DNA from: Hymenobacter frigidus | GTDB taxonomy: Bacteria; Bacteroidota; Bacteroidia; Cytophagales; Hymenobacteraceae | Direction: 5' to 3' | NCBI RefSeq assembly: GCF_014640435.1 | Contig: NZ_BMGY01000005.1 | Span: 62,001-126,000 of the forward strand | Length of the DNA stretch: 64,000 nt | Part shown: positions 18,894 to 27,438 of the stretch, piece by piece | Layout of the letters: each line of letters opens with the position of its first letter | How positions within the stretch are numbered: position 1 is the first letter of the stretch | Made by a program: the position numbers and the translations under genes | The notes under the pieces: generated by a model | The model's input: the letters and a program-made list of their open reading frames with translations, nothing else | Told to the model about the DNA's origin: nothing | Database searches by the model: none

Positions 18894-18976
18894 GAGAAAT
18901 GAAGAATTAAACGTGATGAATCAGCCATCAAAGCTAAGTAGCCTGACTGCCAAACGCAGTATTTTCATTCCTCATT
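18877..18976. repeat. AT-rich inverted repeat upstream of the flavoprotein
   Basis: Arms AATGAGGAATGAA (18877-18889) and TTCATTCCTCATT (18964-18976) are perfect 13-base complements about 74 bases apart. The left arm is followed by related GAATGAGAAATGAAG units. The left arm overlaps the apparent N-terminal coding region of the flavoprotein and the right arm lies just before the end of the ClC gene. Confidence 0.65.
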
Positions 18977-18986
18977 TAGCACAGCG

Positions 18987-20774
18987 TCAGGCTTCACTTT
19001 CCTGGATAAGTTGCCGCCGGTAGCGGGCCAGGATGGCCGATTTGAGGATGAAGCCGAGGTAGCGGCCGTCCTCCTCGCACACGGGCAGGGCCCACACGGC
19101 GTGGCGGTCAAACAGCGTGAGCGTGTGCTCCAGGTCGTCGTTAGGGCCCACCACGGCGGGGGCAGGCTTCATCAGCTCGCGCACCCTGATGGTGGCGTAA
19201 TGAGCATCATCGAAAAGGGCATCACGGACTGAATCGAGGCTGACTACGCCCAGCAGCCGGCCCCCGGCCGCCACCACCGGAAACAGGTTGCGCGAGGCGT
19301 GCCGGAACACGTCGACCAATTCGCCCAGCGTGGTATTGGGCCGCACCGGGACGAAACCAGTATCGAGCAGCTTGCGCGGGTCGAGCTGCGCCAGCAGGCC
19401 CCGGTCGCGGTTGGCGTATACGTCTACGCCCCGATTGGCGAGCTTGCGGGTGTATACGGAGTACGGCTCGAAATACTTGGTAATGAGGTAGGAAGAGCTG
19501 GTTACCACCATCAATGGTACAAACAGCGCGTAGCCGCCCGTGATTTCGGCAATGAGGAAAATGGCCGTGAGTGGGGCGTGGATAACCCCCGCCAGCGTGC
19601 CGGCCATGCCCAGCACCACAAAGTGAATTTCGGGGATGTGCACCAGCCCGCTCAGGTTGATAAGGCGGGCGAAGAAGAAGCCCGCCAACGCCCCCGCAAA
19701 CAGCGACGAGCCGAACATGCCGCCATTGCCGCCGGCCCCCACCGTGATGCTGGTGGCCACTACTTTGAGCATGAGGCTGAACAGCACCAGCACCAGCAGC
19801 AGCCAAGGGTTATTGTCCTGATAAACAGAGAAAATACTGCCATCGGTGATGCGCTCGGCGTGGCCGCTCAGTAGCAGCTCTACCGTGTTGTAGCCCTCGC
19901 CGTAAAGCGTGGGAAACAGGAAAATGAGGCCGCCCAGCATGGAGCCGCCCAGCAGCACCTTGCGCCAGTTTAGTCCCGGCCACCGCTCAAAGAAACGCTC
20001 GAACCAATGGTAGGTTCGAATCATATACACTGAGAAAAAGGCCGTGAATAAGCCCAATAGTATATAAAAAGGTACCGCGTTGACGGGCCAGCTGGTGGTG
20101 ATGAGCACGAACGGCTGGCCCGCGTACAGGGCTTTCGAAATCACCGTGGCCGTGGCCGAGGAAATGAGGAGCGGAATGAAATACTGGGCGGGCAGCTCCA
20201 GCAGTATCGTTTCGACCGCAAACAGCACCCCCGCGATGGGCGAGTTGAAGATGGCCGCCACGCCCGCCGCCGCCCCGCAGCCCGTGAGCAGGCGCCGCCG
20301 CCGCCTATCCAGGTGCAGCACCCGGCCCGCGTTGGAGCCCAGCGCCGCGCCCGTCACCGAAATCGGGGCCTCGGTACCGGCCGACCCTCCAAACGTGACC
20401 GTAAGAAAGGCCGTGACCAGCTGCGAATAGAGCTTGGAGCGCGGCACCACGCTGCCCTCGCGGGCCGTGTTGTAGATGATGGGGCCGATGCCCCGGCCCA
20501 GCTGCCCGCCCAGAAAAAGCTTGGTGAATAAGGCGGTGAGCGTGATGCCGATAACCGGATAAACCGAAAGAGCAAATACCCGCTTGGGCTCAGAAATGCC
20601 CATTTGCAGCATTTCCTGGCCCCAGCGGACCGAGATTTTCAGGGCGACGGCCGCCAGGCCCGCACTCGCGCCCACCAGCACGCTCAGAATCAGCATGTAC
20701 ATCCGTTCGCTGATGTGGCGGGCCCGCCACATCAGCATCGGGCGCAACAAGCGGTGAACGGCGTGATTAGGCAT
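18987..20774 (-). CDS. ClC-family chloride channel/transporter with CBS domains
   Basis: Voltage-gated-chloride-channel fold with about ten or more membrane helices. Selectivity-filter segments are recognisable as GGQLGRGIGP and GGSAGTEAPISV near residues 95-155, and NSPIAGVLFAVE, GAGGNGGMFGSSLFAGALAG and HAPLTAIFLIAEITGGY further on. The C-terminal ~130 residues are a pair of CBS domains (TLGELVDVFRHASRNLFPVV and LEHTLTLFDRHAVWALPV), which usually regulate transport by nucleotide binding. The classical gating glutamate position is GTEAP here. ATG at 20774 is preferred to a TTG three codons upstream. Single gene. Confidence 0.93.
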   Translation of the reverse strand: MPNHAVHRLLRPMLMWRARHISERMYMLILSVLVGASAGLAAVALKISVRWGQEMLQMGISEPKRVFALSVYPVIGITLTALFTKLFLGGQLGRGIGPIIYNTAREGSVVPRSKLYSQLVTAFLTVTFGGSAGTEAPISVTGAALGSNAGRVLHLDRRRRRLLTGCGAAAGVAAIFNSPIAGVLFAVETILLELPAQYFIPLLISSATATVISKALYAGQPFVLITTSWPVNAVPFYILLGLFTAFFSVYMIRTYHWFERFFERWPGLNWRKVLLGGSMLGGLIFLFPTLYGEGYNTVELLLSGHAERITDGSIFSVYQDNNPWLLLVLVLFSLMLKVVATSITVGAGGNGGMFGSSLFAGALAGFFFARLINLSGLVHIPEIHFVVLGMAGTLAGVIHAPLTAIFLIAEITGGYALFVPLMVVTSSSYLITKYFEPYSVYTRKLANRGVDVYANRDRGLLAQLDPRKLLDTGFVPVRPNTTLGELVDVFRHASRNLFPVVAAGGRLLGVVSLDSVRDALFDDAHYATIRVRELMKPAPAVVGPNDDLEHTLTLFDRHAVWALPVCEEDGRYLGFILKSAILARYRRQLIQESEA

Positions 20775-20908
20775 GGGCAGCAACGAAAGGTTAACGCACT
20801 ATCAGCAACGCAAAAGCCGGGCCGGCAGATGTAGCCGGCCCAAAAAAGCGCAGTTTTCGCGGGCTTTTGAGTGAAATCACGGCAACGGCGGGTTTGGTTA
20901 CCGGTGGC

Positions 20909-21361
20909 TTACAGCTCCATGATGTCCTCGTTCCAGAGCGTGGGCTCGGCGGCGATGAATTCGTCCATCATGTCCACGCATTCCTGCAGGTCGAGGTCGA
21001 CCACTTCTACGCCGTGGCTTTCGAGGAAAGTGCGCGACTCGCCAAAGGTGCGCGACTCGCCCACGATGACCTTTGGGATTTTGAACTGCACGATGGTGCC
21101 GGCGCACATGTAGCAGGGCATGAGCGTGGTGTAGATAACGGTGTCGCGGTAAGTGCGCTGACGGCCGGCGTTGGTGAGGCAGTCCATTTCGCCGTGCTTG
21201 ATGGCGGAATCTTCCTGCACGCGCTTGTTGTGACCCTGGCCCACGATTTTGCCGTCGCGGATGAGCACCGAACCGATGGGGATGCCGCCCTGCGAGCGGC
21301 CCAGGCGGGCTTCGTCGATGGCGGCTTGCATGAATTCGTCTTTGGCGGGCTGGTTGGTCAT
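20909..21361 (-). CDS. Cytosine deaminase-like nucleoside deaminase
   Basis: Zinc hydrolase of about 150 residues in the CDA fold, closest in pattern to the yeast-type cytosine deaminase: the zinc/proton-shuttle motif HGEMDC, and PCYMCAGTIVQF carrying the two cysteine ligands. The C-terminal DEFIAAEPTLWNEDIMEL helix also fits. Such enzymes convert cytosine to uracil in pyrimidine salvage, though related members act on other bases such as isocytosine or guanine. ATG at 21361 is 11 bases after the stop of the AddB-like gene, so it ends the BLUF-AddB operon. The frame extends upstream into that gene, which I reject. Confidence 0.85.
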   Translation of the reverse strand: MTNQPAKDEFMQAAIDEARLGRSQGGIPIGSVLIRDGKIVGQGHNKRVQEDSAIKHGEMDCLTNAGRQRTYRDTVIYTTLMPCYMCAGTIVQFKIPKVIVGESRTFGESRTFLESHGVEVVDLDLQECVDMMDEFIAAEPTLWNEDIMEL

Positions 21362-21372
21362 GGGGAAGGTTC

Positions 21373-24300
21373 TTAGCGGGCGCAGATGCCTTTGTAGGGG
21401 CAGTATTCGCACTTGGTAAAGTCGTCGGTTTTGCGAATGGGCTCGGCGGGGTCCAGCATTCGGAGCACAATTTTACGCACCAGCTCTTCGGAAATGGCCA
21501 CAAAGTCTTCGCCGCCTTCGGTAAGAAAGCTCAAATCGGCGGAAAGCAGGCCCTCGTCGAGGTTGCGCAGGGAGAGAATGGCGGTTTCGGCGGTTTCGCG
21601 CTGGGCGGTGTGGGCCAGCATGAGGCGGTAGAGCCAGAGCTGGCGCACCTTGTCGGCGCTGGAGGACGGCTCGGTGAGCAGGCGCTCCACGGCTTCGGCC
21701 GGGCTGAGGCGGTCCTTGTAGCCGCGCAGCTGCAGGTCGCTGCGCTTCACCAGGCCGGACTTGTAGTCCACCACGCGCAGGCGGCCGTCGGGCAGCTGGT
21801 CCACGCGGTCGGCGTAGCCAGACAGGCGCACGGCGAGGCGCTCGGGCTGGCCGGGTACGTCCACAAACACGGTGGCGGCCAGCTTCGCTTCCAGCCCAAA
21901 CAGGCGCAGGGGCAGGATACCGGGCTGCTCGACCATGCTTTCCAGGAGGCGCACAACGAGGCGGGTGGCTACCTGGCCGTACACGTGGTTGAGGCCTTCG
22001 TCGGCGCGGGCGTGCTTTTCGGTTTCTTCCTGGCGCAGCACTTTCTGCACCTCGGCCGGAGCTTGTTGCACGAGGCCGGGAATGTCGGCGGCCGTTATCT
22101 GGCGGGCTTCCTGCTGAAAAGGGCGCATTAGGTTTTCCAGCGCCTCGTGTATCATCGTGCCGAAGCTGCTGGCTTCCAGGGTTTCTTCCACGGCCTCGTT
22201 CTCATGGAAGCGGGCCACTTTCGAGAAGTAGAAGCGCAGCGAGCAAGCCAGGAAATCATTCAGGCGCGAGGGCGAAATGTTGCGCTCCAGCACGCCGCGC
22301 AAGGCCGCCAGCATTTCGGCGTCTTTCTCCAGCACCAGGTCGCCTTCGGGGGAGTTAAAAGTTGAAGCGGCAGCATCTGTTGATTCAACTTTTAACTCGC
22401 TTACGCTGACCGTCAAATCCTCCAGCGTCAGCTGCGCGTTTTGGGGCAGCAGGTCATTTTGCAGCTGTAGTAAAAAGCGGCTGCGCTCGCCGCTTTTCAT
22501 GCCTTCGGCGCCGGGCAGCACGTGCACTAGGTCCACGCGCTGGGCGCGCTGCAGCAGCCGCCAGAAATTGTAGGCGGTGATGGCTTCCGCGTCGGCGTAA
22601 GTGGGCAGCTTGAACTCTGCGAGGACATCGTAGGGAAACAGCGACTGCTGCTTCTTGGGTGCGGGCAGCACGCCCTCGTTGCAGCTCAGGATGATGATGT
22701 GGTCAAAATCCAGGGCCCGGGTTTCGAGCAAACCCATCACCTGCACTTCGGCCAGCGGCTCGCCCGAAAAGGGCAGGCGCGTGCGGGCCATTTGCTCGTA
22801 CAGAAACCGCCGGAACGAGCGTACCGACAGCCGTTGCTCGCGGCAGTCGAAGGCCGAATCGAGCTGCTTCACCAGCGTATAGAACAGGTACAGGTACTCG
22901 GCCCCGAGGCTGGCTTCGCGGTCGGTGTCGGCTTTTTCGGCGGCGTACACCTGGCGCAGCAGGTTGATAACGGTGTAGCAGGCGGCGATGATGTCGTCGC
23001 AATTATCCCAGGTTTTGAACAGGGCCTCGATGAGCGGATGGTGCGCGCCCAGCTTCACGAGCTCGGTCGCGGGCAGCAGCACGGCGTTGAGGCGCACGAT
23101 TTCGCGGCAAATCTGGTCCAGCAAGCCGTGGTACTGGGGCTGGTCGGCCTGGCGGTCCTGCCACAGCTGGTAGCGGCGCAGAAACGGGTGGCTCAGCAGC
23201 TTGGTCACGGCCAGATGGTGGTAGCGGGGCACGCCGTAGCCCGTTTCGGCGCTGCCCTCCCGGATGCCGGTGAGGTGCACCTCAAACAGCAAATCGACCA
23301 GGTTGAACAGGGGCGTGGCCTGAAAGCTCAGGCCCATGGTCACGTTGTAGTCGGGCACCTCGTCGGGCGGCAGGCCGTGTAGCACGGGCAGGAGCAGGGT
23401 TTCGTCGGGCAGCACCACGGCCACCGAGGCGTCGGGGTACTGGCGGCGGGCTTCGGCCAGGAGCTGGCCGGCCAGCTTGCCCTGCATGCTGGGGTTGGCC
23501 ACGCCCAGGTAGCGCACGTGGTGGGGCCGGCCGCGCAGCCATTCCACGCCGCCGCCAAAGCTGTCGAGCGGCAGCTTCCACTGCTCCTGGTAATGGCGCA
23601 GGTGCTGGCCGGCGCGGTTGGGCGAGTCTTTTTCAAGGTAAAAAGGGTCGGCATCGAACCGCACTTCGGCCCGCCCGGCGTTCATCAGCAGGCGGATGAG
23701 CTTCTCTTCAGATTTCGACAAATTGCCCAGGCCCACGAAGACGTGGCGGGCTGGCTCGGGCTGGGCGGGGTCCTGCAGGCGCTGTTCCAGCTGCTCCACG
23801 GCGCGACGGTAGGCCAGGCCGGGGTAGGCCAGCTTCTGGGCCAGCATGCGTTGTTGCAGCTGCTGGTACACCCGCTCCAGCTGGTCCCAGAAGCTGAAGG
23901 AGTGCGCGGCGGCCTGGCTTTTCTCGGGTAGCTCGTCCAGCTTCCAGCGCTCCAGGGCCTTGGCTTGGCTCAGGTATTCGAACACCTGGTGGGTGGGCGC
24001 GAGGTTCTGGTCGAGGGTCGAGAAGTCGCTCAGCAGCAGCCCGGCCCAGCCCACGAACTTGTCAAAATCCAGCCCGGTGTCAATTTTTTTCAGGATGTCG
24101 AACAGCAGCAGTTGCAGCGCGATTGGCTCCTCCACCTGCACGCCGGCCAGCTCCATCATGTAGTCTTCCATGGCGGCCACGCGCGGGGCCCACAGCGGCT
24201 CACCCATCGGCAGGGCCAGGGCCAGCTCGTTTTTGAGGTAGACCACGGCCCGGCGCGTGGGCACCACCACCATGATGTCGGACAACTCGTCGAGCGGGCC

Positions 24301-24411
24301 GGAGCCGTAGCGGTCCAGCAGCTCGCGGGCGGTGGCGGCCAGAAAAGACGCCGGGGCGGCCAGCGGCGAAGCGGCCCCCGAAACGGGGTAGGAAGTGGGC
24401 AGGGCAGGCAT
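21373..24411 (-). CDS. AddB-like helicase-related PD-(D/E)XK exonuclease
   Basis: Double-strand-break-processing protein of about 1012 residues. An inactivated UvrD-like N-terminal half (DIMVVVPTRRAVVYLKNELA, HVFVGLGNLSKSEEKLI, LLETRALDFDHIIILSCNEGVLP) is followed by a PD-(D/E)XK nuclease: SPSRLNDFLACSLRFYF, GTMIHEALENLM, and DGRLRVVDYKSG with the catalytic lysine. A cysteine in FLACS plus three in CEYCPYKGIC at the very end make a probable iron-sulphur cluster as in AddB. The AddA-type helicase partner is not in the window. ATG at 24411 lies 28 bases after the BLUF gene stop. The region around 22352-22398 carries an in-frame AT-rich inverted repeat. Confidence 0.88.
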   Translation of the reverse strand: MPALPTSYPVSGAASPLAAPASFLAATARELLDRYGSGPLDELSDIMVVVPTRRAVVYLKNELALALPMGEPLWAPRVAAMEDYMMELAGVQVEEPIALQLLLFDILKKIDTGLDFDKFVGWAGLLLSDFSTLDQNLAPTHQVFEYLSQAKALERWKLDELPEKSQAAAHSFSFWDQLERVYQQLQQRMLAQKLAYPGLAYRRAVEQLEQRLQDPAQPEPARHVFVGLGNLSKSEEKLIRLLMNAGRAEVRFDADPFYLEKDSPNRAGQHLRHYQEQWKLPLDSFGGGVEWLRGRPHHVRYLGVANPSMQGKLAGQLLAEARRQYPDASVAVVLPDETLLLPVLHGLPPDEVPDYNVTMGLSFQATPLFNLVDLLFEVHLTGIREGSAETGYGVPRYHHLAVTKLLSHPFLRRYQLWQDRQADQPQYHGLLDQICREIVRLNAVLLPATELVKLGAHHPLIEALFKTWDNCDDIIAACYTVINLLRQVYAAEKADTDREASLGAEYLYLFYTLVKQLDSAFDCREQRLSVRSFRRFLYEQMARTRLPFSGEPLAEVQVMGLLETRALDFDHIIILSCNEGVLPAPKKQQSLFPYDVLAEFKLPTYADAEAITAYNFWRLLQRAQRVDLVHVLPGAEGMKSGERSRFLLQLQNDLLPQNAQLTLEDLTVSVSELKVESTDAAASTFNSPEGDLVLEKDAEMLAALRGVLERNISPSRLNDFLACSLRFYFSKVARFHENEAVEETLEASSFGTMIHEALENLMRPFQQEARQITAADIPGLVQQAPAEVQKVLRQEETEKHARADEGLNHVYGQVATRLVVRLLESMVEQPGILPLRLFGLEAKLAATVFVDVPGQPERLAVRLSGYADRVDQLPDGRLRVVDYKSGLVKRSDLQLRGYKDRLSPAEAVERLLTEPSSSADKVRQLWLYRLMLAHTAQRETAETAILSLRNLDEGLLSADLSFLTEGGEDFVAISEELVRKIVLRMLDPAEPIRKTDDFTKCEYCPYKGICAR
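22352..22398. repeat. AT-rich inverted repeat inside the AddB-like coding region
   Basis: Perfect 15-base arms GAGTTAAAAGTTGAA (22352-22366) and TTCAACTTTTAACTC (22384-22398) around a 17-base loop. It is markedly more AT-rich than the surrounding gene and keeps the frame, encoding SELKVESTDAAASTFNSPEG on the minus strand, in a linker between the helicase-like and nuclease parts. Confidence 0.75.
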
Positions 24412-24439
24412 TGGGGTAAAGATACCGGCCCGGGCGCGC

Positions 24440-24925
24440 TCAGTAGGCGGGCTCGCGGCCAGAGGTTCGGGTCCAGGGGTCTTCCTGTGAAGCCTTGACT
24501 TCTCCATTGGCCAGAAATTCCTGCAGCAGCTTCATCAGCTCGGGGCGGGTGTGGGGGCGGGGCACCAGCAGGCCGTGCCGGTCGGGCGGCACGTTGCTGA
24601 GCAGCGTTCGCAGCACATCGGCGGAAGCGTTGCGGAAACCCAGCGGCCAGCTGGGAAAGCTGCGCTTCAGGGCCGGGCCTTCGCTGTAGATGCGGCAGCT
24701 GAACTGGCGCGGGTCCGTCGAAATCTTGTCCAGATACAGGCTGCGCACGGTGCTTTCTTCACCTTCCAGCATTTGCAGAAAGCGGCCATCGGGCGTGTAC
24801 AGCAGCAGGCCCGTGATGTTGTGGGTCGTATTGTAAGCACGGCATCCGGCCAGCAGAGTCACTATCTCCTCCTTTTCGAAGGGCACCAGCGACTGGCTCT
24901 GGTAGATGAGTTGGTATAGTCCCAT
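24440..24925 (-). CDS. BLUF-domain blue-light photoreceptor
   Basis: Flavin-binding light sensor of about 161 residues: an N-terminal BLUF domain (1-~100) and a short helical tail. The flavin-pocket residues are visible: Tyr8 in LIYQS, Asn32 in AYNTTHNITG, and Gln51 in FLQMLEGEE. The usual W-x-M-G-F near residue 93 reads SWPLGF, so the methionine position is leucine. ATG at 24925 gives the standard BLUF N-terminus; the upstream 19 codons are rejected. No output domain such as EAL is attached, so signalling is presumably through protein contacts. It is the first gene of an operon with the AddB-like nuclease and a deaminase. Confidence 0.92.
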   Translation of the reverse strand: MGLYQLIYQSQSLVPFEKEEIVTLLAGCRAYNTTHNITGLLLYTPDGRFLQMLEGEESTVRSLYLDKISTDPRQFSCRIYSEGPALKRSFPSWPLGFRNASADVLRTLLSNVPPDRHGLLVPRPHTRPELMKLLQEFLANGEVKASQEDPWTRTSGREPAY

Positions 24926-25268
24926 AGCAACAGGAAGTTGAGAGGAGGGTAGCGCGGCGCGAGTAGCCGGTTGGCCCCGCACTACCCGCCAGAAAAAATC
25001 ATCGGCTTAGGCAATTTAATCAAACAAATGAATATTTAATAAATTGGATTGATAAAATAAGTTGACTTTTGGTCGTAACCTGCGCGCTGTGCAAGGCTGA
25101 TGAGCTGATACTTAGCCGCGAAAAATCTAAAGCTTTGGTATCGATAATTAGGACCGCTGCTGCCCGCGCCGCCACCGCTCACTGGTCATGGTTATGAGTG
25201 ACGGCGCTCGCGGTGCTATTTTCGACCACCGTATTTGCTTCCGTTATTCCACCGATTTTCTCCTGCCC
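24926..25268. other. Divergent intergenic region, AT-rich
   Basis: Spacer between the BLUF operon and the DUF3078 gene, so it should hold both promoters. It contains an AT-rich block (about 25010-25075) but no perfect TAnnTTTG box and no hairpin or RNA gene that I can recognise. Confidence 0.5.
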
Positions 25269-26204
25269 ATGCGATTATTTTATCTGCTGTTAGCCGCCGC
25301 CTGCGGCCTAACCCCAGCTGCCCACGCCCAAACCGTGCCTCCTGTCGTGCCCCTCGCGGCGCCTACGCCAGCCCCGGTGTGGCGCAAAAGCCTCAAAACC
25401 GGCCTCGGCCTCAACGAGTCCTTGCTGAGCAGCAACTGGCGGGGCGGGGGCGTCAGTACCATTGGTTTCAATGCCTTAACTAATGCCCGGGCCAACCGCA
25501 AGCTCGGCGTGCACAGCTTCGACAACGAAGCCGATTTCCTCTTCGCCTTTTCCCAAACCAAAGGCCTGGGCTACCGCAAGGGCCAGGACCGGCTGTATCT
25601 CGACACCAAGTACGGCCGGGCCATCAGCAGCCAGTGGGACATGTTCGTGTCCCTGAACCTGCTCACCCAATTTGCCCCCGGCTACAAGTACGACACCAAC
25701 GCCGCTGGCCTCGACCGCGCCCAACTCGTATCCGACTTCTTCGCGCCCGGCTTCGTTACGGCGGCCTACGGCTTCGAGTACCACCCCGTGCCATATTTCA
25801 AGCTGCGCCTCTCGCCCTTCGCCCCGCGCCTAACGGTGGTGAACCGCGCCAACCGCTTCGTGGCCGCCCTCGGCGACACGCCCTACGGCGTGAATCTCGG
25901 CCACAGTACGCGCTTCGAAGTGCTGGCCGCCCAGATTTTGGCCGACTTCGACAAAAACATCAGCCCCAACGTCAACTTCAAGGCCCGCTACGTCCTGTTC
26001 GCCAACTACCGCAACCTCACGCCCCAGCAAATCGACCATCGTCTCGACCTTGGCCTCACCGCTAAAGTGGGCAAATACGTCAACGTCGGCCTCACCGCCA
26101 TCGGCCTCTACGACTACGACCAGGACCGCGGCGTGCAGTACTCCCAGGGCCTCACTATCGGTGTGGCCTACACCGTGCAGAATTTTGTGGACGAGAAAAA
26201 GTAG
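25269..26204 (+). CDS. DUF3078 outer-membrane/secreted protein
   Basis: About 311 residues. ATG at 25269 gives a signal peptide (LFYLLLAAACGLTPAAHAQ). The body matches DUF3078: a conserved WRGGGVSTIGFNA segment, followed by many alternating hydrophobic/aromatic strands (FDNEADFLFAFSQTKG, ISSQWDMFVSLNLLTQFAPG, FKARYVLFANYRNLTPQQID) that suggest a beta-barrel. The C-terminus reads LTIGVAYTVQNF, consistent with a terminal barrel strand. No known function. An upstream in-frame ATG at 25188 would bury the signal peptide and is rejected. Confidence 0.85.
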   Translation: MRLFYLLLAAACGLTPAAHAQTVPPVVPLAAPTPAPVWRKSLKTGLGLNESLLSSNWRGGGVSTIGFNALTNARANRKLGVHSFDNEADFLFAFSQTKGLGYRKGQDRLYLDTKYGRAISSQWDMFVSLNLLTQFAPGYKYDTNAAGLDRAQLVSDFFAPGFVTAAYGFEYHPVPYFKLRLSPFAPRLTVVNRANRFVAALGDTPYGVNLGHSTRFEVLAAQILADFDKNISPNVNFKARYVLFANYRNLTPQQIDHRLDLGLTAKVGKYVNVGLTAIGLYDYDQDRGVQYSQGLTIGVAYTVQNFVDEKK

Positions 26205-26299
26205 CGGGCAGGCAAAGCTTAAGTTGCGGAAGAAGCTCTGGCACCAGGAGAGTTTGTTGCTGCTTCCAATGAAGCTGTTTGGGAATTCAACAGACGAAG

Positions 26300-26333
26300 T
26301 GACCGTCAGGCCGAGCGCAGCCGAGGCATGACC
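26300..26333. repeat. Degraded half-copy of the GTCATG repeat family
   Basis: Read on the minus strand this gap carries GGTCATGCCTCGGCTGCGCT, resembling one arm of the GTCATGCT family (compare the copy at 33681), but no long matching second arm is present. Lies between the convergent DUF3078 and dehydrogenase genes. Confidence 0.45.
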
Positions 26334-26403
26334 TGCTGACAAGTTGCTAAACAGCTGCGTTTTGAATGTTAGTGTTACCGTTTGCAATTAAAGCTAAACC
26401 CAA

Positions 26404-27429
26404 CTACCGCAACGCGTAAATCCGCTCAATTATCTCCACCACTTTCAGGCCTTCCAGCGCATTGGTGGTGGCGCAGCTACGGCGCTGCACCGTGTCCACC
26501 ACGTTTTCGATGACCTGGACGTGGTTGGCGGCCGAGCCTTGGAAGGGGCCGTAATCGTTGGCGGGGCTGGTGGGAGGGAGCGTGGGCATCTGGTAGTCTT
26601 GGAGGTGGCAATATTCCACCTTGTCCATGTACTGGCCGGCGATGCGCAGGCTGCCGCGCTCGGCCACCACGGTGAGGCTGCTTTCGAGGTTGCGGTCCCA
26701 CACGGCGGTGCTGTAGCTAAGAATGCCACTGCCGCCGCGCAGCAGGTCGAAGGTGACGAGGCCGCTGTCCTCAAACTCGGTGAGGCCGGCGTGGGTGAAG
26801 TCGCGAAAACGAGCCGAAAGGTTGGTGATGTCGCCAAATACCCAATACAATAAATCGACGAAGTGGCTGAACTGGGTGAAGAGCGTGCCGCCGTCCAGGG
26901 TCTGGGTGCCTTTCCAGCCGCCGGGCTGGTAGTAGCGGGCGTCGCGGTTCCAGAAGCAATTAAGCTGCACCAGAAACACCTGGCCCAGCCGGTCCTCATC
27001 CACCACTTGCTTTAGCCAGGCGGCGGGGGGCGAGTAGCGGTTCTGCATCACGCCAAACACCAACTTACCCGTTTGCAGGGCCGTGTGCACGATGGTTTCG
27101 GCATCGGCCTTGCTCAGGGCAATAGGCTTTTCGACTACCACGTGCAGGCCGTGGCGCAGGCCGGCCACCGCCTGCGGGGCGTGGCAGCCGTTGGGCGTGG
27201 CCACGGTGAGGACATCGGCGGTGGGGCCGTTTTGCAGGTATTCTTCGAGGGAAGCGAAAAAAGGCACGCCGACAAACTCGGCGGCGAGGCTGGGCGCAAG
27301 GTCGGCGCGAGCATCAATCAGGGCCACCAACTCGGCCCCTTCGTGCCGCGCCACCAGCGCGGCATGGCGGCGGCCAATGTGGCCCACGCCGCAAATGGCA
27401 AATCGAACTTGAGGCAAATCCTTACTCAC
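26404..27429 (-). CDS. Gfo/Idh/MocA-family sugar dehydrogenase (WbpB/WlbA-like)
   Basis: NAD(P)-dependent oxidoreductase of 341 residues. The Rossmann motif is CGVGHIGRRHAALV, and the family lysine sits in VVVEKPIAL. The second domain contains QNRYSPPAAWLK and DGGTLFTQFSHFVDLLYWVFGD, the arrangement seen in WbpB/WlbA enzymes that oxidise UDP-N-acetylglucosaminuronate at C3. It starts at GTG, nine bases after the aminotransferase stop, and the two enzymes act in sequence in that pathway. This supports a role in making a 2,3-diamino sugar for surface polysaccharide; the exact substrate is an inference. Confidence 0.85.
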   Translation of the reverse strand: MSKDLPQVRFAICGVGHIGRRHAALVARHEGAELVALIDARADLAPSLAAEFVGVPFFASLEEYLQNGPTADVLTVATPNGCHAPQAVAGLRHGLHVVVEKPIALSKADAETIVHTALQTGKLVFGVMQNRYSPPAAWLKQVVDEDRLGQVFLVQLNCFWNRDARYYQPGGWKGTQTLDGGTLFTQFSHFVDLLYWVFGDITNLSARFRDFTHAGLTEFEDSGLVTFDLLRGGSGILSYSTAVWDRNLESSLTVVAERGSLRIAGQYMDKVEYCHLQDYQMPTLPPTSPANDYGPFQGSAANHVQVIENVVDTVQRRSCATTNALEGLKVVEIIERIYALR

Positions 27430-27438
27430 AAATCAGTA

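Noticed and set aside
20003-20016. A GGTTCGAATC-like stretch resembling a tRNA T-arm
   Set aside because: It lies within the ClC coding region and no acceptor or anticodon stem can be formed around it.
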